Under the pieces are notes generated by a model. The model was not told where the DNA came from. It worked only from the letters and a program-made list of their open reading frames with translations, and made no database searches. This document shows, piece by piece, positions 8,707 to 17,148 of a DNA stretch of 64,000 nucleotides. Source of the DNA: Halobaculum roseum (lineage in GTDB: Archaea > Halobacteriota > Halobacteria > Halobacteriales > Haloferacaceae); assembly GCF_019880245.1 (NCBI RefSeq), contig NZ_CP082286.1, positions 310,001 through 374,000 on the forward strand, written 5' to 3'. Within the stretch, counting starts at the first letter, position 1, and each line of letters opens with the position of its first letter. Both the position numbers and the translations under genes were made by a program.

Positions 8707-8750
8707 ACTGTTGTTAACAACTACTGTTGTAAAAGCCATAGCCTATATTA
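8707..8750 (+). promoter_or_regulatory. Promoter and candidate operator of the sugar importer
   Basis: A TATA-like CTATATTA (8743-8750) lies about 29 bases before the ATG at 8775. Just upstream are two copies of ACTGTTGT (8707-8714 and 8723-8730, 16 bases apart), the first overlapping the perfect 12-base palindrome GTTGTTAACAAC (8710-8721). The same ACTGTTGT octamer recurs at 16133-16140 before the isomerase gene of the same cluster. Its position over the BRE/TATA region suits a regulator site, but no binding data exist. The rest of 8538-8774 shows no gene. Confidence 0.5.
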
Positions 8751-8774
8751 ATGATTGTTCCCTATACCACCCTG

Positions 8775-10283
8775 ATGTCTAACGACAACACACGGAACGG
8801 GGTATCGCGGCGGGACTACCTCGCTGCGGCCGGCGGCGCCGGAGCCACGCTCGGGCTTGCAGGCTGTATGGGCGGCGGCAACGGTGACGGCGGTGGCAAC
8901 GGTGGAGGCGATGACGGCACCGGCGAGCCGATCGACACGGAGCCGCCCGAGGAGGACGTGACCATCCAGATCGCGGCCGACTCCAACTTCGCGAACGCGG
9001 CCGAGGACATCAAGGAGACGCTCCACGAGGACGGCGGGCTCCCGGACAACATCTCCATCGAGTTCCTCGCGGGGTCGTTCACGACGGGCGACCGGCGCTC
9101 GCAGTACCAGCAGATCCTCTCGGCCGGCCAGGAGCGGCCGACCGTCCTGATGATGGACAACGGGTGGACGATCCCGTTCATCGCGCGCGGCCAGCTCGCG
9201 AACCTGAGCGAGGAGCTGCCCGGTTCCATCGTCGACCAGGTGCAAAGCGACTACCTGTCGAACATGGTCGCCACCGCGCAGGACACCGAGGGCGACCTCT
9301 ACGGGATCCCGCTGTTCGCCGACTTCCCGACCATCCAGTACCGCAAGGACCTGATGCGGGAGGCCGGCTACACGGACGAGGACTTCGACACGTGGGCGAC
9401 CGAGCCGATGACGTGGTCGGAGTTCTCGACGGTCGTCACCGACACGCTCGAGGCGACCGACACCCAGGACGGCTTCACCTGGCAGGGATCCGCCTACGAG
9501 GGACTCGCGTGCTGTGACTTCATCGAGTTCATGGGCTCGCACGGCGGGTCGTACTTCGGCGAGTTCGAGAACTACTTCGGCCCGGTCGGCGACCGCCCGG
9601 TCACCGTCGACGAGGAGAACGTGATCAACGCGGTCCGCATGATGCGGACGTTCATCCACGGACAGGACGACGAGCACTCGCTGGAGGGGTACGACCAGAT
9701 CTCCCCGCAGGCGGTCGTCCAGTACACCGAGGAGCCGTCGCGTGAACCCTTCACGAACGGTAACGTCGTCGCGCACCGCAACTGGCCGTACTCGATCAAC
9801 ATCAACGGCGCCGAGGACGTCTTCGGCGAGGACCTGGGCGTGATGCCGATCCCGTACGCGGTGTCCGAGGAGGACTCCCCGTACAGCTCCATCGGCGGGA
9901 CCACCTCGGCGCTGGGCGGGTGGCACCTCACCCTCAACCCGAACGCGAACGAGGACCGCAAGCGCGCCGCGCTCCAGCTGTTCCGGGCGCTCCAGGAGGA
10001 CGAGGTTCGCCTCCGCATGTTCGAGATCGGCGGGTGGACGCCGCCCATCTCGGACCTCATCAACACCGAGCGCACCCGGGAGCTCGAACTCATCGGCCGT
10101 TACGTGGACACGCTGCAGGTCGCCGGCGAGGCCGCCCTGCCGCGTCCGGTCACGACCGTCTGGCCCCAGGAGTCGAGCCAGATCGCCAGCGAGGTGAACG
10201 ACAGCCTGCGCCAGGAGAAGAGCCCGGAGCAGGCGATGACCGACCTGAAGGAGTCGCTGGAGTCGATCGAGAGCCAGGCGTAA
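8775..10283 (+). CDS. Sugar ABC transporter substrate-binding lipoprotein (CUT1-like)
   Basis: A 502-residue exported protein. The N-terminus has a twin-arginine signal (SRRDYLAAAGG) followed by the lipobox LAGC at about residue 30, then a Gly/Asp linker, so it is expected to be Tat-exported and lipid-anchored. The body is a type 1 extracellular solute-binding fold, with 'AADSNFANAAEDIKETLHEDGGLPDNISIEFLAG' at the start and a Trp-rich ligand region. The start ATG at 8775 is favoured over TTG/ATT-region starts because of the upstream TATA box. It heads an operon with two permeases and an ATPase. Substrate is likely a carbohydrate or polyol; identity unknown. Confidence 0.9.
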   Translation: MSNDNTRNGVSRRDYLAAAGGAGATLGLAGCMGGGNGDGGGNGGGDDGTGEPIDTEPPEEDVTIQIAADSNFANAAEDIKETLHEDGGLPDNISIEFLAGSFTTGDRRSQYQQILSAGQERPTVLMMDNGWTIPFIARGQLANLSEELPGSIVDQVQSDYLSNMVATAQDTEGDLYGIPLFADFPTIQYRKDLMREAGYTDEDFDTWATEPMTWSEFSTVVTDTLEATDTQDGFTWQGSAYEGLACCDFIEFMGSHGGSYFGEFENYFGPVGDRPVTVDEENVINAVRMMRTFIHGQDDEHSLEGYDQISPQAVVQYTEEPSREPFTNGNVVAHRNWPYSININGAEDVFGEDLGVMPIPYAVSEEDSPYSSIGGTTSALGGWHLTLNPNANEDRKRAALQLFRALQEDEVRLRMFEIGGWTPPISDLINTERTRELELIGRYVDTLQVAGEAALPRPVTTVWPQESSQIASEVNDSLRQEKSPEQAMTDLKESLESIESQA

Positions 10284-10340
10284 GCCGGCCGGCTCCCGCA
10301 CCACACTTAAGACCATCATTTCCAATTGTTACCAAGACGC

Positions 10341-11351
10341 ATGAGCACAGATCAACAGACGGGCGACCTCCCCGGCGGGACACGGAGCGGGCCGTACGCG
10401 AGCGCCGTCCGGTGGATGGAGAACCTGTCGGAGACACAGTACGCGTACCTGTTGTTGACCCCGGCGCTCCTGCTGTTGGGCGTCGTCGCGTTCTGGCCGC
10501 TGTTGTCGACGTTCCGCCTGTCGCTGTTCGCCGACAGCTTCGGGCAGGCGAGCGTCGGGAACTTCGTGGGCCTCGGGAACTACGTGGCCATCCTCACCGG
10601 CGAACGGACCGCACTGTTGCCGTCGCCGTTCCTGCCGCAGGCGCTGACGGTCAACGCGATGTTCAACAGTGCGATCGCGGTCACGCTGGTGTTCACGATC
10701 ATCAGCGTCTCGATCGAGACGGTCATCGGCTTCGCGCAGGCGCTGATCCTCGACAAGGACTTCCGGGGACGCCGGTGGGTCCGGGTCGCGATCATCCTCC
10801 CGTGGGCGATCCCGATCGTCGTCCAGGGGATGATCTTCTACCTGATGTTCCAGCCGAACATCGGCTTCCTCGTCGGAACGCCGGAGGCGCCGGCGCTGTT
10901 GAACTCGCTGGGGCTGTTATCGTACACGCCACTGGCGAACGCGCAGGACGCGACGATGATCGTCATCGTGGCCGACGTGTGGAAGACGACGGCGTTCATG
11001 GCGCTGCTCATCCTCGCGGGGATGCAGTCGATCGACCGGAGCCTGTTCGACGTGGCGAAGGTCGCGGGCGCCTCGCCGTGGCAGCGCTTCAAGTACATCA
11101 CCCTGCCCATCATCCTCCCGACGGTGATGGTCGCGATGCTGTTCCGGACGATCCAGGCGATGCGGATCTACGGGCTCATCGAGACGGTCGCGGGGTGTAC
11201 GACGGTGCCGTCGCTGTCGTGTCTGGTGGTGACGACGTTCAGCAACCGGATGCTCGGTTCCTCGGCGACGGTCGCGTTCATCACGGCGGCGGTCATCGGG
11301 GTCGTCGTCTCGGTGTACATCGTCGGGTACGCGCGGGGTGATGTGGCATGA
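10341..11351 (+). CDS. Sugar ABC transporter permease 1 (MalF/UgpA type)
   Basis: A 336-residue integral membrane protein with about six spans. The first span is 'YAYLLLTPALLLLGVVAFWPLL', and the EAA loop that couples to the ATPase is 'AKVAGASPWQRFKYITLPIILP' near residue 240. The ATG at 10341 is chosen over an upstream in-frame non-ATG start. A TATA-like CTTAAG at about 10305-10310 in the 57-base gap behind the binding-protein gene could provide an internal promoter, which is common where the lipoprotein is needed in excess. It overlaps the next permease by four bases. Confidence 0.92.
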   Translation: MSTDQQTGDLPGGTRSGPYASAVRWMENLSETQYAYLLLTPALLLLGVVAFWPLLSTFRLSLFADSFGQASVGNFVGLGNYVAILTGERTALLPSPFLPQALTVNAMFNSAIAVTLVFTIISVSIETVIGFAQALILDKDFRGRRWVRVAIILPWAIPIVVQGMIFYLMFQPNIGFLVGTPEAPALLNSLGLLSYTPLANAQDATMIVIVADVWKTTAFMALLILAGMQSIDRSLFDVAKVAGASPWQRFKYITLPIILPTVMVAMLFRTIQAMRIYGLIETVAGCTTVPSLSCLVVTTFSNRMLGSSATVAFITAAVIGVVVSVYIVGYARGDVA

Positions 11352-12289
11352 CGAACGAACCACGAACGGACGGCGGCGTTCAGGGGGAACCGGAGCTCAA
11401 GCGCGGCCCGCTCCAGCGGTGGGTCGCGAAGTCGATCAAGGACCCGGAGCGCGCCTACCGGGCGATGTTCTACGTCGCGACGATCTTCTTCCTCGCGACG
11501 ACGCTGTTCCCGTTCTACTTCCTGCTCGTGCTGGCGGTGACGCCGGACAACGCGCCGCTGAGTCTCGCGCTCTTCGACACGCCGACGAACCTCGGCGTGT
11601 TCCTCGACGTGTTCGAGCGGATCGACTTCCTGCGGTACATGTTCAACAGCCTCGTGCTCGCGCTGTCGACCACGGTCATCGTGTTGGTCCTGGCGAGCCT
11701 CGCGGGGTACGTGTTCGGTCGCCTGGAGTTCCCCGGGAAGGCACCGCTCATGCTGCTGGTGCTCGCGATCAGCTACTTCCCGCCGGCGGCGTTCTTCGTT
11801 CCGCTGTACCGGCTGTTCACGGGGAACGTCATCAGCGGACTGAGCCTCTACAACACGCCGGGATCGATGATCCTGCCGTTCAGCTCGCTGTTCATGCCGC
11901 TGTCGATCTTCATCCTCACGACCTTCTACGGGCAGATCCCGGACGGACTTGAGGACGCCGCGCGCGTCGAGGGAACCACCCGGCTGGGAGCGCTGTTCCG
12001 GGTGATCATCCCGCTGTCGGCGCCGGGCGTCGCCACCGCGGGGGTGTTGACGTTCATCTCCGTGTATAACGAGTTCTTCTTCAGTCAGCTCATGAACAAC
12101 GGGCAGCCGGACAACTGGGCGCCCATCGTGGGCGGCCTGCTCCAGCTGCAGCGGGCGGGACAGTTCGAGGTCACCTACGGCGTGATGGCCGCGGGCAGCA
12201 TCATCGCGGTGGTGCCGGTCGCCATCCTCGTCGTGGTCGCACAGGAGCGCATCGTCAGCGGACTGACGGCGGGCGCACTCAAGGAGTAA
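11348..12289 (+). CDS. Sugar ABC transporter permease 2 (MalG/UgpE type)
   Basis: A 313-residue membrane protein with six predicted spans and the EAA coupling motif 'EDAARVEGTTRLGALFRVIIPLSAPG' at about residues 200-225. It pairs with permease 1 to form the channel of a CUT1-family importer. The ATG lies inside the last codons of permease 1 (4-base overlap), so translation is coupled. The ATPase gene starts six bases after its stop. Confidence 0.92.
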   Translation: MTNEPRTDGGVQGEPELKRGPLQRWVAKSIKDPERAYRAMFYVATIFFLATTLFPFYFLLVLAVTPDNAPLSLALFDTPTNLGVFLDVFERIDFLRYMFNSLVLALSTTVIVLVLASLAGYVFGRLEFPGKAPLMLLVLAISYFPPAAFFVPLYRLFTGNVISGLSLYNTPGSMILPFSSLFMPLSIFILTTFYGQIPDGLEDAARVEGTTRLGALFRVIIPLSAPGVATAGVLTFISVYNEFFFSQLMNNGQPDNWAPIVGGLLQLQRAGQFEVTYGVMAAGSIIAVVPVAILVVVAQERIVSGLTAGALKE

Positions 12290-12295
12290 TCAACA

Positions 12296-13480
12296 ATGGC
12301 ACGAGTACACTTACAGGACGTGACGAAGCGCTACGGGGACGTAACGGCCGTCGAGGGCATGAACCTCGACATCGAGGACGGCGAGTTCGTCACGCTCGTC
12401 GGCCCCTCGGGGTGTGGGAAGTCCACCACCATGGAGATGGTCGCCGGGCTGACGACGCCCACCGGCGGGACGGTCACCATCGGCGACCGCGACGTGACGA
12501 CGCTCCCGCCGAAGGACCGGGGCATCTCGATGGTGTTCCAGAACATCGCGCTGTTCCCGCACATGGACGTGTACGACAACATCTCCTTCGGGTTGCGGCT
12601 GCGCAACTACGACAAGGAGGAGATCGACCGCCGCGTCGAGAACGCGGCGAGCGTCGTCCAGATGGAGGGGATGCTCGACCGCATGCCCGACGAGATGTCC
12701 GGCGGGCAGCGCCAGCGCGTCGCCATCGCGCGCGCCATCGTCCGCGAGCCCGACGTGTTCCTCATGGACGAGCCGCTGGCGAACCTGGACGCGAAGCTGC
12801 GCGTTCACATGCGTACCGAGCTCCAGCGGCTCCACAAGGAACTGGACACGACGATCATCTACGTCACCCACGACCAGGCGGAGGCGATGACGATGTCCGA
12901 CCGCATCGCGGTGCTCAACGAGGGCGAGCTCCAGCAGTTCGACCCGCCGCTGGTGTGCTACAACCAGCCCGCGAACGAGTTCGTCGCCGGCTTCATCGGG
13001 TCGCCGTCGATGAACTTCACGGAGGGGGAGTTCACGAACGCCGGGTTCTCCTCGGAGTATTACGACGTGAGCTTCGACGTCGGAGCGGTCGGCGGGAGCC
13101 CGGGAGGCCCCGTGACGCTCGGGGTCCGGCCGGAGGACGTCCACCCCGTCGAGGTCGGCGACGACGCCGCCGACCCGACGGAGCCGATCGACGCCACCGT
13201 CGACGTGCTGGAGCCGATGGGCGACGAGATCTTCGTGTACCTCATGCTCGCCGAGGACCACGAGGGCGGAATGGGCGGCGCGGCGACCGGCGACGACAGC
13301 CTGCTCATGAGCGTCTCGCCCGACAGCGACATCACGGAGGGCGACGCCGTCGACGTGGTCCTCGACCGCGAGAAGATCCACCTGTTCGACGACGGGACGG
13401 GCGAGGCGATCACCCACGGCGTCTCGGGGGCCGCAACGGCCGCCGCCGACGCCGACCCGCAGGGGGAGGAGGCCGAGTAG
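12296..13480 (+). CDS. Sugar ABC transporter ATP-binding protein (MalK/UgpC/MsmK type)
   Basis: A 394-residue ATPase. Motifs in order are Walker A 'GPSGCGKST' (residues about 37-45), Q-loop 'VFQNIALFPH', signature 'MSGGQRQR', Walker B 'VFLMDEPLANLDAK' and the switch His in 'YVTHDQAEAM'. A C-terminal MOBE/TOBE regulatory domain follows ('LGVRPEDVHP...VDVLEPMGDEIFVYL'), as usual for CUT1 transporters, with an acidic tail. It energises the adjacent permeases. The tiny membrane protein gene begins two bases after its stop. Confidence 0.95.
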   Translation: MARVHLQDVTKRYGDVTAVEGMNLDIEDGEFVTLVGPSGCGKSTTMEMVAGLTTPTGGTVTIGDRDVTTLPPKDRGISMVFQNIALFPHMDVYDNISFGLRLRNYDKEEIDRRVENAASVVQMEGMLDRMPDEMSGGQRQRVAIARAIVREPDVFLMDEPLANLDAKLRVHMRTELQRLHKELDTTIIYVTHDQAEAMTMSDRIAVLNEGELQQFDPPLVCYNQPANEFVAGFIGSPSMNFTEGEFTNAGFSSEYYDVSFDVGAVGGSPGGPVTLGVRPEDVHPVEVGDDAADPTEPIDATVDVLEPMGDEIFVYLMLAEDHEGGMGGAATGDDSLLMSVSPDSDITEGDAVDVVLDREKIHLFDDGTGEAITHGVSGAATAAADADPQGEEAE

Positions 13481-13482
13481 GG

Positions 13483-13677
13483 ATGGTCGACGCCCTGTAC
13501 CTCGCGGCGGTGACGCTGCTGTTCGTCCCGTGGGTGTACGGGCTGTACGCGCTGGCGCGCGACGGGAAGAACCGCCTTCTCCCGCTCGTACGCCGGTACC
13601 TTCGCGGGCGTCGCCGCCTCAAGGAGGAGGCCGAAGCGGAGGCCGAGCGCGAGGAACAGGAACGACAACTATACTGA
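13483..13677 (+). CDS. Small single-span membrane protein of the sugar operon, function unknown
   Basis: A 64-residue protein starting MVDALYLAAVTLLFVPWVYGLYALARDGKNRLLPLVRRYLRGRRR. One hydrophobic segment (about residues 4-26) is followed by a strongly basic stretch and then a highly charged Glu/Arg helix (KEEAEAEAEREEQERQ). This predicts an N-out, C-in protein with a cytoplasmic coiled tail. It begins two bases after the ATPase stop, so it is co-transcribed and probably co-translated with the importer. I do not recognise the family. A role as an accessory or stability factor for the transporter is inference from position. Confidence 0.7.
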   Translation: MVDALYLAAVTLLFVPWVYGLYALARDGKNRLLPLVRRYLRGRRRLKEEAEAEAEREEQERQLY

Positions 13678-13708
13678 CCCCCCTCTCCTCCGTCCGAACA
13701 TGATGTGT

Positions 13709-13724
13709 TACTCGAACGCGAGTA
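13709..13724 (+). promoter_or_regulatory. TACT-N7-GAGTA site (TrmB-type operator)
   Basis: The bases TACTCGAACGCGAGTA match the TACT-N7/8-GAGTA consensus described for the Halobacterium TrmB regulator. They also form an inverted repeat (TACTCG...CGAGTA). The site lies 20-35 bases before the ATG of the oxidoreductase gene at 13744, where it would overlap the core promoter. A TrmB-family regulator gene is 6 kb upstream in the same cluster. That this paralogue binds the site is inference. Confidence 0.6.
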
Positions 13725-13743
13725 GTATCCCCGGGGTGCGACG

Positions 13744-14826
13744 ATGACGCTCGTCGACGGCTTCGACCCGTCCGGGATCCGCGTCGGCATCGTCGGGCTC
13801 GGCGGCATCGGCCACCACCACGCCGAGCGCCTGGAGTCGCTCGGGGCGGATCTCGTCGGCGGCATGGACGTCGACGCCGGCGCCCGCGAGCGCTTCGTTC
13901 ACGAGTTCGACGCGCACGCGTTCGAGGACGCCAGCGAGCTGTACGATCTGGTCGACGCCGTCCTGATCACGACGCCGAACCGGTTCCACGAGGAGTACGC
14001 CGTCTCCGCGCTGGAGTGGGGGCTCGACGTGCTCCTCGAGAAGCCGCTGGCGCACACGCTGGAGTCGGCCGAGCGGATCGCCGCGGCCGCCCGCGATGCC
14101 GACGGGATCTGCATGGTCGGGTTCAACAATCGCTTCGCGGCGCCCGTCGAGGTGCTGAAACACTACCAGGCCGAGGGGCGCTTCGGCGACGTGAACCACG
14201 TCGAGGCGAACTACGTGCGGCGCCGGGGCGTCCCCGGTCGCGGTTCGTGGTTCACGAGCAAGGAGGTCTCCGGCGGCGGGAGCCTCATCGACATCGGCGT
14301 CCACGCGATCGACCTGGCGCTGTACTTCCTGGATTTCCCGGAGGTCGTCGAGGTCTCCGGGATCGCGCGCTCGGAGTTCGGCGGCCGCGACGACTACACC
14401 TACATCGACATGTGGGGCGACGACTCCGGCCCCGAGGACTTCGACGTGGACGACTCCGTCTCGGCGTTCATCCGCACCGCCGACGGCGCGACCGTCTCGC
14501 TGGAGGCCGCGTGGGCGACGAACCGGCCGGAGAACAACGACTTCTTCGTCCGCGGGACGGAGGCGGGCGCACACTTCGACCGCGGGAGCGGCGACCTCAC
14601 GGTGTTCGAGAACGGGATCGGCGGCGGCCACCACCTCACCGACACGGACGTCGACACCCGCGAGGTCGACACCCACCGCGCCGAGCAGGCGGCGTTCCTC
14701 GAGGCGGTCGAGGCCGGCGAGGCGCCCACCCGGAACACCGTCGATCAGGCGCTGACGGTGCAGCGCGTCATCGACGGCATCTACCGTTCGACCGACGAGG
14801 GTCGGGCGGTCCGACTGGACGAGTAG
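13744..14826 (+). CDS. Gfo/Idh/MocA-family NAD(P)-dependent oxidoreductase 1
   Basis: A 360-residue protein. The N-terminal Rossmann fold carries 'VGIVGLGGIGHHHAERL' (residues about 14-30); the family motif 'EKPLAHTLESAE' contains the conserved Lys-Pro that positions the nicotinamide. The C-terminal half is the alpha/beta substrate domain with 'GGGSLIDIGVHAIDLALYFL', supplying the Asp and His pair of the active site. Members oxidise sugars or inositols at a ring carbon. It follows the importer after a short gap containing a TrmB-type site, so it may form its own transcript under sugar control. Confidence 0.9.
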   Translation: MTLVDGFDPSGIRVGIVGLGGIGHHHAERLESLGADLVGGMDVDAGARERFVHEFDAHAFEDASELYDLVDAVLITTPNRFHEEYAVSALEWGLDVLLEKPLAHTLESAERIAAAARDADGICMVGFNNRFAAPVEVLKHYQAEGRFGDVNHVEANYVRRRGVPGRGSWFTSKEVSGGGSLIDIGVHAIDLALYFLDFPEVVEVSGIARSEFGGRDDYTYIDMWGDDSGPEDFDVDDSVSAFIRTADGATVSLEAAWATNRPENNDFFVRGTEAGAHFDRGSGDLTVFENGIGGGHHLTDTDVDTREVDTHRAEQAAFLEAVEAGEAPTRNTVDQALTVQRVIDGIYRSTDEGRAVRLDE

Positions 14827-14840
14827 GCGACCGCGCCGCC

Positions 14841-14894
14841 GACGGTCGTCCGGTCTCCGACGGCCGTTCGGTCCCCGACGGCCGTCCGGTTTTT
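14841..14894 (+). repeat. Three tandem copies of an 18-base repeat
   Basis: Three 18-base units lie between the oxidoreductase stop and the CBS-protein gene: GACGGTCGTCCGGTCTCC, GACGGCCGTTCGGTCCCC and GACGGCCGTCCGGTTTTT. They differ by a few transitions each. The last unit ends in a T run, which could serve as a transcription terminator or TATA-like element for the following gene. Because the unit is a multiple of three, the repeat could also be a relic of coding sequence. Confidence 0.6.
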
Positions 14895-14920
14895 GGTCTC
14901 CCCTCGGCAACCCGGAGGCG

Positions 14921-16021
14921 ATGGTTACCACAGCGATGAGCACGCCGGAGGTCCTGATCAGACTCGTCGCGGGTATCGGCCTGATCCTCGCGAACGGGTT
15001 CTTCGTCGCGATCGAGTTCGCGCTGACGCGCGCGCGCCAGTTCACGGAGGAGGAGTTCGTCGGCGACACGCCGGCGCTCGAACGCGCCTGGGAGATGACC
15101 CAGAGCCTCGAGATCTACCTGACGACCTGTCAGGTCGGGATCACCGCATCGAGCATCGCCGTCGGGATCGTGGCCGAGCCGGCGCTGGCGGCGCTGTTCG
15201 CGCCGCTGTTCGAGAACACCGCGCTCGCCGGGGTGGGAACCGGGGCGCTGATCGCGTTCCTGATCATCAACCTCCTGCACCTCACCCACGGCGAGCAGAC
15301 GCCGACGTACCTCGGCGTCGAGCGCTCGCGGATGGTTTCCCGGTACGGCGCGACGCCCCTGTACTACTTCCACAAGCTGATCTCGCCGATCATCACCTTC
15401 GGCGACTGGGTCGCGAAGGCGACGCTGAAGCTGTTCGGGATCGAGATGACCGGCGCGTGGCTGGAGACCGAGGAGGACGTCATCGAGTCGCGCGCGGACC
15501 TCCACAGGGAGCTGTCCTCGACGCTGGAGGAGGGCGACCTCCCGGAGGAGCGCCGCGAGGAGATCGTCAACGCCCTCCGGGTCGGCGATCGAACGGTCTC
15601 GGATATCATGGTCCCGCCGGAGGATATCGTGTCGCTGTCGACGGGGAACACCACCGCGGAGAACCTCGCGACGATGCGCGATCACCCCCACACGCGGTTT
15701 CCGCTTCTGGGCGACGACGGCGAGGAGTTCCTCGGCATCGTGTACGTCCCGGCGTTCATCCGGGACGTCGACGTGCTCGACGACCCCGACCTCGATCTGC
15801 GTGAGATGGCGGCGCCGCCGATGACGCTGTCGCCGGACGCGACCGTCTCGGACGCCATCGATCGCTTCCAGGTCGAGGGGCAGGAGCTCGCGCTCGTCGT
15901 CTCCGACGGGGAGATCCGGGGGCTGCTCACGGCCACGGACGCCTTCGAGGAGGTCATGGGCGAACTGGAGGACCCGATGGACCGGCGGGCGGACAAGCGG
16001 GCGTCCGCCGGCGAGGCATAG
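14921..16021 (+). CDS. CNNM/DUF21-CBS membrane protein (hemolysin/CorC-like)
   Basis: A 366-residue protein. Residues 1-200 hold the DUF21 (CNNM) transmembrane domain with 'ANGFFVAIEFALTRARQF' and 'TCQVGITASSIAVGIVAEP'. A CBS pair follows ('RTVSDIMVPPEDIVSLSTGNTTAENL' and 'LDLREMAAPPMTLSPDATVSDAI'), ending near 'VVSDGEIRGLLTATDAFEEVMGEL'. The C-terminal CorC_HlyC domain of many relatives is absent. Relatives are implicated in Mg2+ efflux or ion-linked regulation; CBS pairs usually bind adenine nucleotides. ATG at 14936 (MSTPEV) is an alternative start. Its presence inside the sugar cluster may be incidental. Confidence 0.85.
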   Translation: MVTTAMSTPEVLIRLVAGIGLILANGFFVAIEFALTRARQFTEEEFVGDTPALERAWEMTQSLEIYLTTCQVGITASSIAVGIVAEPALAALFAPLFENTALAGVGTGALIAFLIINLLHLTHGEQTPTYLGVERSRMVSRYGATPLYYFHKLISPIITFGDWVAKATLKLFGIEMTGAWLETEEDVIESRADLHRELSSTLEEGDLPEERREEIVNALRVGDRTVSDIMVPPEDIVSLSTGNTTAENLATMRDHPHTRFPLLGDDGEEFLGIVYVPAFIRDVDVLDDPDLDLREMAAPPMTLSPDATVSDAIDRFQVEGQELALVVSDGEIRGLLTATDAFEEVMGELEDPMDRRADKRASAGEA

Positions 16022-16120
16022 CCCGACCGAGTTGGATTCAGCCCGGCCGAGTGGAATTTCACGTCCGCCTGGTCGACCGAGGACCGGGGGTCGGCCGTCG
16101 CCGGGATCGCGTCGACACAC

Positions 16121-16148
16121 AGATTTATTCGGACTGTTGTACAAACTG
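16121..16148 (+). promoter_or_regulatory. Promoter and shared ACTGTTGT motif before the isomerase gene
   Basis: A TATA-like GATTTATTC (16121-16129) lies about 28 bases before the ATG at 16154. Immediately downstream is ACTGTTGTACAAACTG (16133-16148), containing the palindromic core TTGTACAA and the same ACTGTTGT octamer found twice before the importer gene at 8707-8730. Its position between the TATA box and the start site would suit a repressor. Confidence 0.45.
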
Positions 16149-16153
16149 CGGCC

Positions 16154-17122
16154 ATGGACATCGGCGTACTGACCGTACCACTCGGTGGCGAGTCGCGATC
16201 GGACGCGTTCGAGTATCTCGCGGGCATCGGCGTCGAAACCGTCGAGCTCGGCGTCGGCGGCTACCCCGGGCAGGACCACACCGACCGCGAGGCGCTGTTG
16301 GCCGACGAGGACGCGCGGGAGGCGCTGCGGGCGGACCTTGACGAGTACGGCCTCCGCGTGAGCGCGTTCGCGACGCACAACAACCCCCTCCATCCCGACG
16401 AGGGGACGGCCGCCGAGGCCGACCGGGAGCTCCGCGAGGCGGTCGAACTCGCCGACGAGTTCGGCGTCGACACCGTGACCTGCTTCTCGGGGCTGCCCGC
16501 CGGCGGTCCGAACGACGAGGTTCCCAACTGGGTCACGGCCCCGTGGCCGACCGACCACGCGGAGGCCGAGGCGTATCAGTGGGAGGTCGCCGAGGACTAC
16601 TGGTCGGACCTCGCCGCGCACGCCGACCACCACGGCGTCGACCTGGCGATCGAGATGCACCCCAACATGCTCGTGTACGAGCCCCACGGCATGCTGAAGC
16701 TCCGGGAGCTGACCAACGAGCGCGTCGGCGCCAACTTCGACCCCTCACACCTCTACTGGCAGGGGATCGACGTGACGGAGGCGATCCGCCTGCTCGGGGA
16801 GCACGACGCGATCCACCACGTCCACGCGAAGGACACGCGGGTGTACGAGTCGCAGTCGCGCGAGAAGGGCGTGCTCGACACGACCGACTACGCCGACACC
16901 GAGAACCGGTCGTGGCTGTTCCGCTCAGTCGGCTACGGCCACGGCGAGGAACACTGGAAGGACGTGGTCAGCACGCTCCGGATGGTCGGCTACGACGGCG
17001 CGCTCTCCATCGAACACGAGGACGCGCTCACCTCCTCCCGGGAGGGCATGGAGAAGGCCGTCGACCTGCTGCAGCGCGCGCGCTTCGAGACCACGCCCGG
17101 CGAGGCCTACTGGGCGGAGTAA
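16154..17122 (+). CDS. Sugar phosphate isomerase/epimerase-like TIM barrel (AP_endonuc_2 family)
   Basis: A 322-residue TIM barrel with the metal ligands of the xylose-isomerase-like superfamily: Glu in 'LAIEMHPNML', Asp/His in 'VGANFDPSHLYWQG', His in 'HHVHAKDTRV' and Glu in 'ALSIEHEDAL'. The N-terminal 'THNNPLHPDEG' segment is typical of IolE/IolH-type and related enzymes. Relatives isomerise, epimerise or dehydrate sugars, inositols or keto-sugars. The gene ends 26 bases before the second Gfo/Idh/MocA gene, a recurring partner of this family. The substrate is unknown. Confidence 0.85.
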   Translation: MDIGVLTVPLGGESRSDAFEYLAGIGVETVELGVGGYPGQDHTDREALLADEDAREALRADLDEYGLRVSAFATHNNPLHPDEGTAAEADRELREAVELADEFGVDTVTCFSGLPAGGPNDEVPNWVTAPWPTDHAEAEAYQWEVAEDYWSDLAAHADHHGVDLAIEMHPNMLVYEPHGMLKLRELTNERVGANFDPSHLYWQGIDVTEAIRLLGEHDAIHHVHAKDTRVYESQSREKGVLDTTDYADTENRSWLFRSVGYGHGEEHWKDVVSTLRMVGYDGALSIEHEDALTSSREGMEKAVDLLQRARFETTPGEAYWAE

Positions 17123-17148
17123 TCACGCGGACCCCGCGAGACACAGAC

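Noticed and set aside
12311-13417. 368-codon minus-strand frame opposite the sugar ATPase
   Set aside because: Antisense shadow; the plus strand has all ABC ATPase motifs.
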